Source: Ignatzschineria larvae DSM 13226 | GTDB lineage: Bacteria; Pseudomonadota; Gammaproteobacteria; Cardiobacteriales; Wohlfahrtiimonadaceae | Length of the DNA stretch: 64,000 nt | Assembly (NCBI RefSeq): GCF_038500265.1 | Contig: NZ_CP150637.1 | Location: forward strand, 2,499,335 to 2,563,334 | Reading direction: 5' to 3' | Shown here: piece after piece, positions 18,601-27,843 of the stretch | How positions within the stretch are numbered: position 1 is the stretch's first letter | Layout: every line of letters begins with the position of its first letter | Program-made: the position numbers and the translations under genes | The notes under the pieces: model-generated | Told to the model about the DNA's origin: nothing | What the model saw: only the letters and a program-made list of their open reading frames with translations | Database searches by the model: none

Positions 18601-20835
18601 CTAAACATTAAAAAGCGCGCGGAGATAACTCGGCAATGAACGAAGTAAGAGGTGGAGTTGCTGTAGTAATAGCCGTTCTATCGCCGCCTCATTCATTGAA
18701 TAATGGTCTTGTCGTGAGGATTGTGACGCCTGAAGTTGTTCAGAGAGCAGTATTTTGAGCTCACTATATCGCATTTTACTGAATTGTTTGCTTTGAAGGC
18801 TATGGATAATAAAATCGGTTACTTGATCTAAAGCTGTAAGTATTCTAGGCGATTGAATTTGATTGCGATGTGCACCTAATGCTGAGAGGTAGCCGAGAAA
18901 GGTGCTATTGAGGCAGAGGTTATGGAAGAGTATCTCTTTGGCTTCGCTATTCTGTTGTTTAGTATCACTCAGCGCCGAGAAGAGTAGGGACAGTTCACTA
19001 TCAGCATCATTGGCTCGCATTCGACTTGTGATATAGGCGAGGTTATCACTACGGCCTTGATGATATTGTGTTCGAATTTCAGCAAGATATTCACAATTAG
19101 CATTTGCCGCTTTTGAGTAGCTTGCCGGTACATTATAGTAACGCCAATCAGGGAGAATAACGTGGGAAGCAATCCAAGCAATAGCACAGCCAATTAAGGT
19201 ATCGATGAGCCGTTCAGGTGCAATAAAACCATAATCATTGAGGTTAAAGCCGATCAAAATCATAATGGTAATGAGTGCGGTAGCGAAAGAGTAACGCACT
19301 GCACTGAGGGCGAAAAAGAGCGTACCGCTGGCGATGACGACTAAAGCTTGGAGTGGGATAGAGGGAGAGAGCTCTAGAAATAAAATGGTAATCACAACGC
19401 CGGCAATAGTACCTGATAAGCGTTTTAGAATACGGGTTTTAGTAGCACTATAATTAGGCTGACAGACAAAAATAGCCGTCAGCACAATCCAGAAAATCCG
19501 TGTTGTCATCGGTGTATCCGGGAATAGATATTGATGAATGCCGGTTCCTAGTAGAATGATTAAGTAACCCACACCCATCACAAATCCCATGCGAATGGCA
19601 TGACGATAGATCTCTGACTCCGGCGTTAAGTGCATTTTTAATCGTTCAATCACCGCTTTGAAACGATTTTTCCAAGAAAGTTGCGCTGTTTTTCCCGGTA
19701 GAAGGAGCGCTAGATTATGACGCAAGTCTTCTAGTTGGTGAGAATTAAGGGCATTCTGTTTCTCTACATTCGTGGTACTCTGTAATTTAGAGAGTAGAAG
19801 ATTAATCTGCGCGAGGTTGTGAAGTAGATGCCGCAGTGTATCGATCTCTTGATCTTCCCCTTTATTAGCGGTTTCTAGTTGGGTAATGGTCTCTTCAAGT
19901 CGAAGGGTTAGGCGTGCAAGATAATTAGAGTAACGATAATTTTGATATTCAGTGAGGGTCATCGCAATCGTACGCGCTTCACTGCCTTGTTGCATCATAA
20001 GACGTTGAAATCTAAAAAGAAGGTCGCTATAACGGAATTTTTCATGCAGTAAAAGATAATCCACATGTACTGAAGAGGCTCGTTCATAGAGAGATTGAGC
20101 GGTTAGATAAGCATTTAGAAGTTCGGGAAATAGTTTTGTATCTGCATCGCGCTGTAACCTAAGCCGGCGCATGATGACCTCTCTTGTCTGATTTAACCGC
20201 ATCGTCAGTTGTTTACCGGCAATGGAGAGTTTTAACTTTAATGATTCAATGCTCTCTACTTCATCAGGGTCAAAAAAACGCGCTTTGAGCTCTAAAAAAG
20301 CCGCTAATTCCCGATAACAATGTGCTAAAGAATCGGTGACAGGGCGTGCAGGCCAAATAAAGTGAAAGGGGAGGGAGATGAGATGAAACCAGAGTGCCCC
20401 ACTTAAGAGCATTAAGGGTTGCAGATACCAAGCACGCTCCACATCAAAGGTGAGCATCGCATAGACGGAAATGACTAAAGTCCCAAAAGCTAAGGTTGCA
20501 AACCGCTCCCCGAGCGCTCTGAACATCATGAGTAGTGTTGTTCCAAATGCACAGAGTAGAAAAAATAAGACCGGGTGCGGCATTAAAATTTCTACTAGGA
20601 CAGAGGCAATAAAAAAGAGGAGTAAGATTAAACCGATATTTTTAATGCGATTTTTAATGTGATCATCAAGGTCGGTTAATGCTGCCGCGACAGCGCCTAA
20701 AATAGGGGGAAGTTGGAGTGAGCCGGTTATTGTCATTGGGATAATCACAACGCCGCTCATGACGATAAAGATCTTAAGGCAGTAGAAGAAGATATTGTTA
20801 TAAAATGCGCGAGTCAACGGATAGAGTGAGAGCAT
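18601..20835 (-). CDS. yccS: FUSC-family inner-membrane protein, YccS/YhfK-like
   Basis: This 744-residue protein has two blocks of about six hydrophobic segments (roughly residues 14-160 and 420-560), each followed by a long soluble helical region, the FUSC layout of YccS/YhfK. The second block includes the IFWIVLTAIFVCQPNYSATK stretch typical of these proteins. Relatives are related to aromatic-acid efflux proteins such as AaeB, but YccS itself has no agreed substrate. It starts 44 bp after fau on the same strand, so the two are probably co-transcribed. Confidence 0.85.
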   Translation of the reverse strand: MLSLYPLTRAFYNNIFFYCLKIFIVMSGVVIIPMTITGSLQLPPILGAVAAALTDLDDHIKNRIKNIGLILLLFFIASVLVEILMPHPVLFFLLCAFGTTLLMMFRALGERFATLAFGTLVISVYAMLTFDVERAWYLQPLMLLSGALWFHLISLPFHFIWPARPVTDSLAHCYRELAAFLELKARFFDPDEVESIESLKLKLSIAGKQLTMRLNQTREVIMRRLRLQRDADTKLFPELLNAYLTAQSLYERASSVHVDYLLLHEKFRYSDLLFRFQRLMMQQGSEARTIAMTLTEYQNYRYSNYLARLTLRLEETITQLETANKGEDQEIDTLRHLLHNLAQINLLLSKLQSTTNVEKQNALNSHQLEDLRHNLALLLPGKTAQLSWKNRFKAVIERLKMHLTPESEIYRHAIRMGFVMGVGYLIILLGTGIHQYLFPDTPMTTRIFWIVLTAIFVCQPNYSATKTRILKRLSGTIAGVVITILFLELSPSIPLQALVVIASGTLFFALSAVRYSFATALITIMILIGFNLNDYGFIAPERLIDTLIGCAIAWIASHVILPDWRYYNVPASYSKAANANCEYLAEIRTQYHQGRSDNLAYITSRMRANDADSELSLLFSALSDTKQQNSEAKEILFHNLCLNSTFLGYLSALGAHRNQIQSPRILTALDQVTDFIIHSLQSKQFSKMRYSELKILLSEQLQASQSSRQDHYSMNEAAIERLLLQQLHLLLRSLPSYLRALFNV

Positions 20836-20879
20836 TAAAATCCCCTAATAATGAGCCGATGAAGATCTTTAGTTTATCA

Positions 20880-21476
20880 TTATCTGTGTTCAAATGTGAG
20901 CTTCTTTCCCGGCATGATATAGTGATCAAGCGGGATATCTCCTTGATAGCGATCACTGATTGTAGCAATAGGTGTAAAGAATCCCACACCGATCTTAACG
21001 ACCTGTGGGAATTCTTGAAAAAACTGATCATAAAACCCACCACCATAGCCCACACGATAACCCGCTTCATCACAGACTAATAAGGGCGTTAATACCCAGT
21101 CAATATGGGATATTTCATCGATTGATGCTGGCGGGTGATGGAGAGCAGGCTCTGGAATCTGCCAACGATTCAAAACTAAATCGGTATCCTTTGTGAAGTG
21201 AATATGTTCAAGGCTTTTACCGTGAATACGAGGAATATAGAGTCGATCCCCTCGCGCCCATAAGGTAGCTAATAGTAGTTGTAAATTGACTTCTCCGGCA
21301 CCTTGCATAGGTAGAAATAGATGAATATTTATCGGCTTTTCCGGCAACATCTTAAGAACTTTCGCGCAAATGAGTGCAGAATATTGATTCTGCATCTCTT
21401 CTGACAAGCCTTGGCGCAGCCTCTTATAGTGCGTTCTGAGAGATTTTTTATGATTGTTGATTAAGGTATTTGTCAT
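20880..21476 (-). CDS. fau: 5-formyltetrahydrofolate cyclo-ligase
   Basis: This 198-residue protein converts 5-formyl-THF to 5,10-methenyl-THF using ATP. Recognisable features are the basic N-terminal helix (KKSLRTHYKRLRQGLS), the folate/ATP region RLYIPRIHG, and the C-terminal glycine-rich motif VGYGGGFYDQF. In many gammaproteobacteria this gene lies just after 6S RNA; here 6S is about 25 kb away (46.2 kb). It sits upstream of the FUSC gene. Confidence 0.92.
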   Translation of the reverse strand: MTNTLINNHKKSLRTHYKRLRQGLSEEMQNQYSALICAKVLKMLPEKPINIHLFLPMQGAGEVNLQLLLATLWARGDRLYIPRIHGKSLEHIHFTKDTDLVLNRWQIPEPALHHPPASIDEISHIDWVLTPLLVCDEAGYRVGYGGGFYDQFFQEFPQVVKIGVGFFTPIATISDRYQGDIPLDHYIMPGKKLTFEHR

Positions 21477-21523
21477 AATTTGCGTGATTACGATATGGGT
21501 TATGGATAATCATAAGATTGATA

Positions 21524-21558
21524 GCAAAAAGCCAAGCATCAAATCAGACACTTGGCAT
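21524..21558 (-). terminator. Terminator after ssb
   Basis: Read on the minus strand, gccaag and cttggc form a stem followed by a T run. It lies about 55 bp beyond the ssb stop. Confidence 0.7.
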
Positions 21559-21614
21559 CTATTACTCTATAACTGGTTCCATCGATAATAGACCAATCAA
21601 TAATAGTTCAATCA

Positions 21615-22190
21615 TTAGAATGGAATATCATCGTCCATTAATGGATTGTCGAAATCAGACATGCTGTTATTCGCCGTTGCTTGTTGCTTAGGGGGATTAA
21701 AGGGTGCTGAACCACCTTGATTTTGTTGTGGTGCTTGCCCTTGATTGCGAGGAGGCGCTTGGTTGTAATGATCTTGCGCCGGCGCTTGGTTCATGTTTTG
21801 GTAACCCGCGGAAGGTGCCATCGCATCATTATTGTAGTTGCCGCCACCGCCACTGTTACCACCGAGCATCTGCATTTCGGTCGCATTAATATCGGTTGAA
21901 TAACGCTCAACACCTTGTTTATCTGTGTATTTACTTGTGCGCAGTGAGCCTTCTACATAAACTTGTGAACCCTTTTTAAGGTATTGACCGGCAATCTCTG
22001 CCAATCTTCCGAAAAACACCACACGATGCCATTCAGTGCGTTCTTGTTGTTGTCCTGTATTGCGATCTTTCCAACTTTCACTAGTGGCAATAGAGATAGT
22101 CGTAACGGCGCTACCGCTCGCTGTGTAACGAACATCCGGATCATTCCCCAAACGTCCAACAAGAATAACCTTATTAATTCCTCGTGACAT
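21615..22190 (-). CDS. ssb: Single-stranded DNA-binding protein
   Basis: This 191-residue protein has an N-terminal OB-fold (about 1-112), starting [18 protein letters not shown] and including [23 protein letters not shown] Gly/Gln/Asn/Pro-rich linker follows, ending in the acidic tip MDDDIPF that docks partner proteins. It coats ssDNA in replication and repair. It is a single gene with its own terminator. Confidence 0.97.
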   Translation of the reverse strand: MSRGINKVILVGRLGNDPDVRYTASGSAVTTISIATSESWKDRNTGQQQERTEWHRVVFFGRLAEIAGQYLKKGSQVYVEGSLRTSKYTDKQGVERYSTDINATEMQMLGGNSGGGGNYNNDAMAPSAGYQNMNQAPAQDHYNQAPPRNQGQAPQQNQGGSAPFNPPKQQATANNSMSDFDNPLMDDDIPF

Positions 22191-22372
22191 ATTTAAACCT
22201 TTAATTTGTAATAACTTAATCGGAGAGTTATCGATACTATACGCTATTTTGAAAGGGAATTCAGCGATGAATTATGAGTGATGATCATCGAATGATTTCT
22301 GCGTATTTCGATAGTTTATATTGTAAATAATAGGGCATTGTGCCGGAAAATGGTAATCAACAATGCAGTTTA

Positions 22373-23101
22373 TTAAGGTTTAACTTCGATAAACTTGATC
22401 TGTTGATCATCTAAATGGCGTTTTACTTCTGCTAATGTTTTAGGCGTAAAAGGCCCAATTTGTACTCGGTAAGTGGTTTTACCATTGACCGTTGCTTTTT
22501 GAATAGTGGGCTTATAGCCCATTGTTTCTAATTGCGACTTATGAATATTCGCTTCAAAAGTAGAAGAGAAACTCCCTGTTTGCAACTTCTTCTTGATCTC
22601 ATTGCTAGCAGGCGGAGGGACTGGTTTATCTAATTCAGATTGAGAGAGCAGTTCGAGCGCTAACTCATTTTTAATCTGATTATCGACCGCTTCATAGCCG
22701 GATGATTGACTAATAAGCTCAAATTTAGGCTTTGGTGGTGGTTCAATATATTGCATACCACCGCTACTCTCTTCTCCGGCAACCTGTAAGGAACGATTTT
22801 CAAGATGTTTATAAAAGGAGAATTCAGATTCAGGAATCTCGATCGCAGAAGGATCAAAAGGCTTATTGCGCTCAGCTTCAAGCGCAGCAAGCCTTTCTAG
22901 TCGGGCAACACGTCGAGCTTCTTTTTCGATCGCTTTTTTTTCCAAATGATTGCTAATTAGGTATCCTGCTCCCACAATGACAATACCTAAGAAAAGGAAA
23001 AAGATCATTTTCCCTTTGGTAGGTCGGCTAAAAAAGAAGCGAAACACAGCGCGAAGCCACTGCATTTTTGCTCGAGATTTAACTTGTCCGAGTTGCACCA
23101 T
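22373..23101 (-). CDS. ftsN: SPOR-domain cell-division protein, FtsN-like
   Basis: This 242-residue protein has a basic cytoplasmic N-terminus (1-31), one membrane helix (about 32-50), a charged periplasmic helix region, and a C-terminal SPOR domain (about 165-242; QTGSFSSTFEANIHKSQLETMG and YRVQIGPF). SPOR domains bind denuded glycan at the septum. Topology, length and position directly after argS fit FtsN, the activator of septal synthesis. An FYK motif (SFYKHLEN) follows the membrane helix, as in many FtsN-like proteins. Confidence 0.8.
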   Translation of the reverse strand: MVQLGQVKSRAKMQWLRAVFRFFFSRPTKGKMIFFLFLGIVIVGAGYLISNHLEKKAIEKEARRVARLERLAALEAERNKPFDPSAIEIPESEFSFYKHLENRSLQVAGEESSGGMQYIEPPPKPKFELISQSSGYEAVDNQIKNELALELLSQSELDKPVPPPASNEIKKKLQTGSFSSTFEANIHKSQLETMGYKPTIQKATVNGKTTYRVQIGPFTPKTLAEVKRHLDDQQIKFIEVKP

Positions 23102-23180
23102 ATTTTGAATATCCTTATCGATTCATCAGTAAAATCAGCATCCATGCTTTCATTTACAGTTGCGCAAGAGTGCGCTTCGC

Positions 23181-24899
23181 TTACATCTTCACCGGCGCAG
23201 ATAAGCCAAGAAGCGATAATCCATTCGCAAGCACTTGTTTTGCTGCCACTAAGAGGAAGAGTTTCGCCTCTTGCAAGCCTTTTTGCGATTCATCATCCGT
23301 AAGAATACGGATTGCATTGCCATCATGATCTTTGGCATTGTAGTAGCTATGTACATCTGATGCTAATTCTTGTAGGTAGTTAGCAATAAGATGCGGCGCA
23401 CGATGGTTGCCGGCCGTTTTGATGATCTCTTTGAACGCAGTAATGGTCCGCATTAACTTATACTCTTGCGTCATCGTTAAGAGCCCAAGGTTTGCTTTTG
23501 CAAGCGCAAGATCAAAACCACTATCACGCTTTTCACGTTCAGCTAAAATAGAGCAGATACGTGCATGCGCATACTGAATATAGTAGACAGGGTTATCGCT
23601 GGATTGTGAAAGCGCTAAATCGATATCAAACTGTAATTGAGAATCAGGGTTACGCGCCGCTAGGAAGTAACGGGTTGCATCTTTACCTACTTCATCAATG
23701 AGATCACGAAGGGTAACATAAGAGCCGGCACGTTTAGAGATTTTCACCTCCTGCCCATCTTTGAGCACCATCACCATTTGATGCAGGATATATTCAGGCC
23801 ATCCTTGCGGAATACCGATATCAAGTGCTTGTAAACCGGCGCGAACACGAGAGATCGTGCCATGATGATCCGCACCTTGCTCATTAATCACAAATTGAAA
23901 GCCTCGTTGCCATTTCTTCTCATGGTAAGCCACGTCCGGCACAAAGTAGGTATAGCCACCCTCTTTTTTGCGCATCACACGGTCTTTATCATCACCGTAA
24001 TCTGTGGTTTTTAACCAAAGCGCCCCATCTTGTTCGTAAGTGACACCTTTTTCAATGAGTCGATTGACGACTTTATCGACTGCGCCATCTCTATAGAGCG
24101 AAGATTCAAGATAGTAGACATCAAAGTTGATATCAAACGCTTTAAGATCTAAGTCTTGTTCCCTGCGCAGATAAGCCACTGCAAAATTACGAATATCAGT
24201 GAGATCTTCAGGGTTACCAGAAGCGGTCACTTCCCGATCATCAGCAACAACACTCTCTTTCGCAAGGTAGCTTTTAGCGATTTCAATAATATACTCACCA
24301 CGATAACCGTCAGCAGGCCAAGCCGCATCATCCGGTGTGATGCCATCGATACGCGCTTTTACAGACGCAGCTAAATTATCAATCTGCGCACCGGCATCGT
24401 TGTAGTAGAACTCACGGGTAACATCATAGCCGTTGGCTTCTAAAAGACGTGCAATTGAATCGCCTACTGCAGCACCACGGCCATGACCAACATGAAGAGG
24501 ACCGGTAGGATTTGCTGAGACAAATTCGATCTGCACTTTTTCATGATTGCCATGATTATTCGTTCCGTAACGCTCTTCTTCTACAAGGACTTCATTGAGT
24601 GCAGTATGGTAAATATCAGGCTTGAAGGTGAAATTTAAAAATCCAGGACCTGCAATCTCAATTTTGGCAATTTCAGGTTGCTCACCGATCGCTGCAATCA
24701 GTTTTTCGGCAATAGCTCTAGGATTAGACTTGAGTTGCTTTGCCGTCATCATTGCGATATTGCTGGCAAAATCCCCATGGCTTAAATCACGAGTCCGTTC
24801 CACGCTTTTAAGTACGAGTGCAGGATCAATTTCGATTTGATATTCAGCAGAAAGGGTCGAAAGCGCCTCGGTGAGGAGGCGGATAGGAATCTGTTTCAT
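23181..24899 (-). CDS. argS: Arginyl-tRNA synthetase
   Basis: This 572-residue class I aminoacyl-tRNA synthetase has the N-terminal Add-1 domain and the HIGH-type motif [12 protein letters not shown] near residue 130. The C-terminal DALR anticodon domain ends in LGLSAPVKM, like the usual ALPVRM end. It charges tRNA-Arg. It starts 9 bp after the proQ stop and is followed by ftsN, forming a proQ-argS-ftsN cluster on the minus strand. Confidence 0.97.
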   Translation of the reverse strand: MKQIPIRLLTEALSTLSAEYQIEIDPALVLKSVERTRDLSHGDFASNIAMMTAKQLKSNPRAIAEKLIAAIGEQPEIAKIEIAGPGFLNFTFKPDIYHTALNEVLVEEERYGTNNHGNHEKVQIEFVSANPTGPLHVGHGRGAAVGDSIARLLEANGYDVTREFYYNDAGAQIDNLAASVKARIDGITPDDAAWPADGYRGEYIIEIAKSYLAKESVVADDREVTASGNPEDLTDIRNFAVAYLRREQDLDLKAFDINFDVYYLESSLYRDGAVDKVVNRLIEKGVTYEQDGALWLKTTDYGDDKDRVMRKKEGGYTYFVPDVAYHEKKWQRGFQFVINEQGADHHGTISRVRAGLQALDIGIPQGWPEYILHQMVMVLKDGQEVKISKRAGSYVTLRDLIDEVGKDATRYFLAARNPDSQLQFDIDLALSQSSDNPVYYIQYAHARICSILAEREKRDSGFDLALAKANLGLLTMTQEYKLMRTITAFKEIIKTAGNHRAPHLIANYLQELASDVHSYYNAKDHDGNAIRILTDDESQKGLQEAKLFLLVAAKQVLANGLSLLGLSAPVKM

Positions 24900-24908
24900 G
24901 CGATACTC

Positions 24909-25514
24909 CTACTGATTGAATTTATTGAGTAGTGATTGCATTTTTTCATCGAGTGAACGAGGCTCACTAGTTTGGTGCATATCAGATTGTCTCTTCTGCG
25001 CTGTATCTGATTTTGGTATACCCGGTTTCGTGGCTCTTGGTTTACGAGGGCCTTTAGGGGCAGGTTTTCGCTTTTCTGCACGTTTTTTGGCTCTTTCAGG
25101 ATTCTTTTTCTCTAAATAAGCTTGGATCTTATTCACATTCTCTTGCGCTAGTGCACGATGAGTATCATCGATAATTTCAGCTTCAGTACCATCTAAATTA
25201 GTACGGTGGCTCGCGTGAAGCACCGCTTGTTGGTAACGAAGTTGCTTAGTATACCAGGCAAGGGCTGATCTTAAGTTTACAGCACTAAATCCCCACTCTG
25301 TAACAATTGGAATAAGTTGTTTATGAATACCAATCGCGAGCGCAACCGGGCGACCATCTTTCGGTTGAGGAAAGATAGTAGGGTAAGCTTCAGCAAGTTT
25401 TTTAAGGAGTTCTTGGGATACGACTATGCGCTTCTGACGAGCTTCTTGTGCTGAGATTGGCGCCTCTTCGGGCGTAGGAGTTACTGTTGTTTGTGTTGTA
25501 ATTTCGTTTGACAT
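24909..25514 (-). CDS. proQ: ProQ/FinO-family RNA chaperone
   Basis: This ~201-residue protein has a ProQ/FinO RNA-binding domain in its first half (PTIFPQPKDGRPVALAIGIHKQL and LRSALAWYTKQLRYQQAVLHASHRTNLDG). A Lys/Arg/Pro-rich, probably disordered tail with short RNA-binding character follows. ProQ binds structured sRNAs and mRNA 3' ends. I place the start at the ATG at 25514 (MSNEITTQ). The in-frame ATG at 25556 lies almost on top of the likely -10 (TATAAT at 25567-25562, minus strand), so it would not be in the transcript. A 14-bp inverted repeat occupies the 5' end. Confidence 0.88.
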   Translation of the reverse strand: MSNEITTQTTVTPTPEEAPISAQEARQKRIVVSQELLKKLAEAYPTIFPQPKDGRPVALAIGIHKQLIPIVTEWGFSAVNLRSALAWYTKQLRYQQAVLHASHRTNLDGTEAEIIDDTHRALAQENVNKIQAYLEKKNPERAKKRAEKRKPAPKGPRKPRATKPGIPKSDTAQKRQSDMHQTSEPRSLDEKMQSLLNKFNQ

Positions 25515-25530
25515 TATTTTCCAAAACCTA

Positions 25531-25568
25531 GATATAATAAAATTTCGCTGATGCAATTTTATTATATC
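25531..25568. promoter_or_regulatory. 14-bp perfect inverted repeat at the proQ promoter
   Basis: gatataataaaatt (25531-25544) and aattttattatatc (25555-25568) are exact reverse complements around a 10-base loop. The outer arm supplies a TATAAT on the minus strand, so the structure overlaps the probable -10 and 5' leader of proQ. It could be an operator or an RNA hairpin in the leader. Confidence 0.7.
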
Positions 25569-25684
25569 TTAGCGCTAAATGCATTAAGGTGGTAAAATTC
25601 TTCTGTAAACCCTATCTTTTAGAGTATATTATTTGCAATAAATACTCTAAATAACTCAATGAATTTTGTGAGAAGTCATCATTT

Positions 25685-26671
25685 ATGAATATACGTACAA
25701 TTACTCTATTAGTATCTCTGTTGTTGTTTTCTCCTATGGCAACAGCACGCATTGGCACAGTGGATGGGATTGCCTTTGTTGTAAATAATGGCGTCATCAC
25801 GCTCTCTGAATGGGAGCGAGAGTTAGGTTTAGCGAAGCAAGAGATGAACTATTTGCCTCCTGGTCAAAGATTAACAGGTGATGAATTAGAAGATTATGTT
25901 GCGAGAGTGATGATTACTTCTAAATTCCAAGATATCTTTGCTAAACAGAGTGGTATTTATGTGCAAGATCGAGAGGTTGATAATGCAATTCAGGATATTG
26001 CAGCGCGTAATGGCACTGATGTAGAAACTTTACGAGAGTATATCATCTATCAAGGAATGGATTTTAATCAATATCGAGAAAGTATTCGTGGGCAGATGTT
26101 AGCTGCACGCTTACAAAATGAGATTGTGCAAAGTTTGAATTTTACTGAAAATGAGATTGATCTTTTCATGAAAACCGCGGATTTCAAAAAGATCAAAGAT
26201 CAGCTTGCAAAAGCCAATGCACCACAGAATAAAGCGCGTCATATTCTGATAGCGGTGAATAAAGATAAATCAGAAGAGCGTGCGCTTCAGGAAGCGAATC
26301 GCCTACGGGATCGAATTTTAGCCGGTGAGATTAGTTTTGAAGATGTAGCACGTGCAAATTCGCAAGATCCTGTTTCTGCAGCTGATGAGGGTAGTTTAGG
26401 TTGGGTTGGGCAAGGTCAACTTATGCCAGAATTTGAGAAAGTAATGGTAGCACTGCCTATTGGTGAGATTAGTAAACCTGTGCGTACACCTTATGGTTAT
26501 CATTTGATTCGAGTCGATGAACGCCGTACCGGTTTCCAAGATAATGAAGCGATGCGCAACGTTGCAAAAGAGTTCTACTTTAGAAAGAAAGCAGCAGCAA
26601 AATATGATGAATGGCTTAACCGCATGTTATCGGATGTCTATGTGGAAAAGCGTGTGGATACTAAGAAATAG
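25685..26671 (+). CDS. surA: Periplasmic chaperone/prolyl isomerase SurA-like
   Basis: This 328-residue protein has a signal peptide (about 1-21) and an N-terminal SurA chaperone region (TVDGIAFVVNNGVITLSEWERE). One parvulin domain follows (about 177-275; ARHILIAVNKDKSEERA, FEDVARANSQDPVSAADEGSLGWVGQGQLMPEF, PVRTPYGYHLIRVDER), then a short C-terminal helix. E. coli SurA has about 428 residues and two parvulin domains, so this is a one-domain form. It escorts outer-membrane proteins through the periplasm. The neighbour rsmA matches the surA-pdxA-ksgA order of enterics, with pdxA missing here. Confidence 0.9.
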   Translation: MNIRTITLLVSLLLFSPMATARIGTVDGIAFVVNNGVITLSEWERELGLAKQEMNYLPPGQRLTGDELEDYVARVMITSKFQDIFAKQSGIYVQDREVDNAIQDIAARNGTDVETLREYIIYQGMDFNQYRESIRGQMLAARLQNEIVQSLNFTENEIDLFMKTADFKKIKDQLAKANAPQNKARHILIAVNKDKSEERALQEANRLRDRILAGEISFEDVARANSQDPVSAADEGSLGWVGQGQLMPEFEKVMVALPIGEISKPVRTPYGYHLIRVDERRTGFQDNEAMRNVAKEFYFRKKAAAKYDEWLNRMLSDVYVEKRVDTKK

Positions 26672-26743
26672 CCTTTTAATCGCGCAATGTCATTACCTAG
26701 AATGATTTTATAATCATCGTTAATATAGCTTAAGACAAAATAG

Positions 26744-26786
26744 AAGCCTCGAGTTTGATATAATCATCTAAACTCGAGGCTTTTTA
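26744..26786 (+). terminator. Terminator of surA
   Basis: The perfect 13-bp stem aagcctcgagttt / aaactcgaggctt has a 13-base loop and a T run. It separates surA from rsmA. Confidence 0.9.
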
Positions 26787-26848
26787 TTAATGGCCTGTTC
26801 TAAATTTGTCGATTCCACGTCCTTTACCTGTTATTAAGAGAGTCATTT

Positions 26849-27637
26849 ATGCATAAATCTCCACAACCGCATCGGGCCCGTAAACGCTTTGGGCAAAACT
26901 TCTTGGTCGATGAGAGTATTATTTTCCAAATTATTCAGAGTATTATGCCAATGCCGGGAGATCATCTTGTTGAGATTGGGCCGGGCTTAGGGGCAATGAC
27001 GCGCCCGCTCTTGCAAGCAGCGAAAAAGATGACGGTGATAGAGTTAGATCGAGATCTGATTGAATATCTCCGTTCACTTGATGGTTTAACGGTGATTAAT
27101 GAAGATGTACTGCAGGTCGATTTGACAAAATTAGCGCCTAAAGGTGAGAAGCTTCGAGTGGTGGGAAATCTACCTTATAACATCTCAACGCCGATTATCT
27201 TCCATCTTCTATCGAATGTTGCCTTGATTAGCGATATGCATTTTATGCTTCAAAAAGAGGTGATTGAGCGTATGGCGGCAATGCCTGGCGATAGTGCTTT
27301 TAGTCGACTTTCCATTATGGTGCAACGTTATTGTGAAGTGGTTCCTCTTCTTGAGATCCCTCCTCAATCCTTTGACCCAGCGCCAAAAGTGATGAGTCAA
27401 TTTGTGCGTTTAATTCCTTATGAGGGGAATCCTTACGGAATTGAGAGTGATGATGATTTCTTTGAGATTGTGAAAGCCGCTTTTTCGATGAAACGTAAAA
27501 TGCTGCGTAATAATTTAAAAGGGTTGTTAACTGAGGCAGAGATTGAAGCTTTAGGTATCGCTCCGACCATTCGAGCGGAGAATTTGGCGATTGAGGATTT
27601 TGTCAAACTCAGTAATTATTTCTCAAATCGTAAATAA
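26849..27637 (+). CDS. rsmA: 16S rRNA dimethyladenosine transferase RsmA
   Basis: This 262-residue SAM-dependent methyltransferase dimethylates A1518 and A1519 in helix 45 of 16S rRNA. It has the N-terminal RKRFGQNFL, the SAM-binding VEIGPGLGAMTRPLL and the catalytic NLPYNIST motif. The C-terminal helical domain has the KRKMLRNNLKGL stretch. It is separated from surA by a terminator, so it probably has its own promoter. Confidence 0.97.
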   Translation: MHKSPQPHRARKRFGQNFLVDESIIFQIIQSIMPMPGDHLVEIGPGLGAMTRPLLQAAKKMTVIELDRDLIEYLRSLDGLTVINEDVLQVDLTKLAPKGEKLRVVGNLPYNISTPIIFHLLSNVALISDMHFMLQKEVIERMAAMPGDSAFSRLSIMVQRYCEVVPLLEIPPQSFDPAPKVMSQFVRLIPYEGNPYGIESDDDFFEIVKAAFSMKRKMLRNNLKGLLTEAEIEALGIAPTIRAENLAIEDFVKLSNYFSNRK

Positions 27638-27843
27638 TTAGAGGTTTAGAATTGTTTTGATATTATTTGAAAGTGTTTTGAAAGCGCTCTGAAGAGCGGT
27701 AGATAGAGATCAATCAATGCGCTTTCTTGCTAGGGATAATGTTGGAATAATGCGATAATAGCGAAACTGTAATGCACTTAATTAAGAGCCTATTTTATCT
27801 CTGATTTTACAAAATAGCTCAATGAAATAGCGAGAGACCACGT

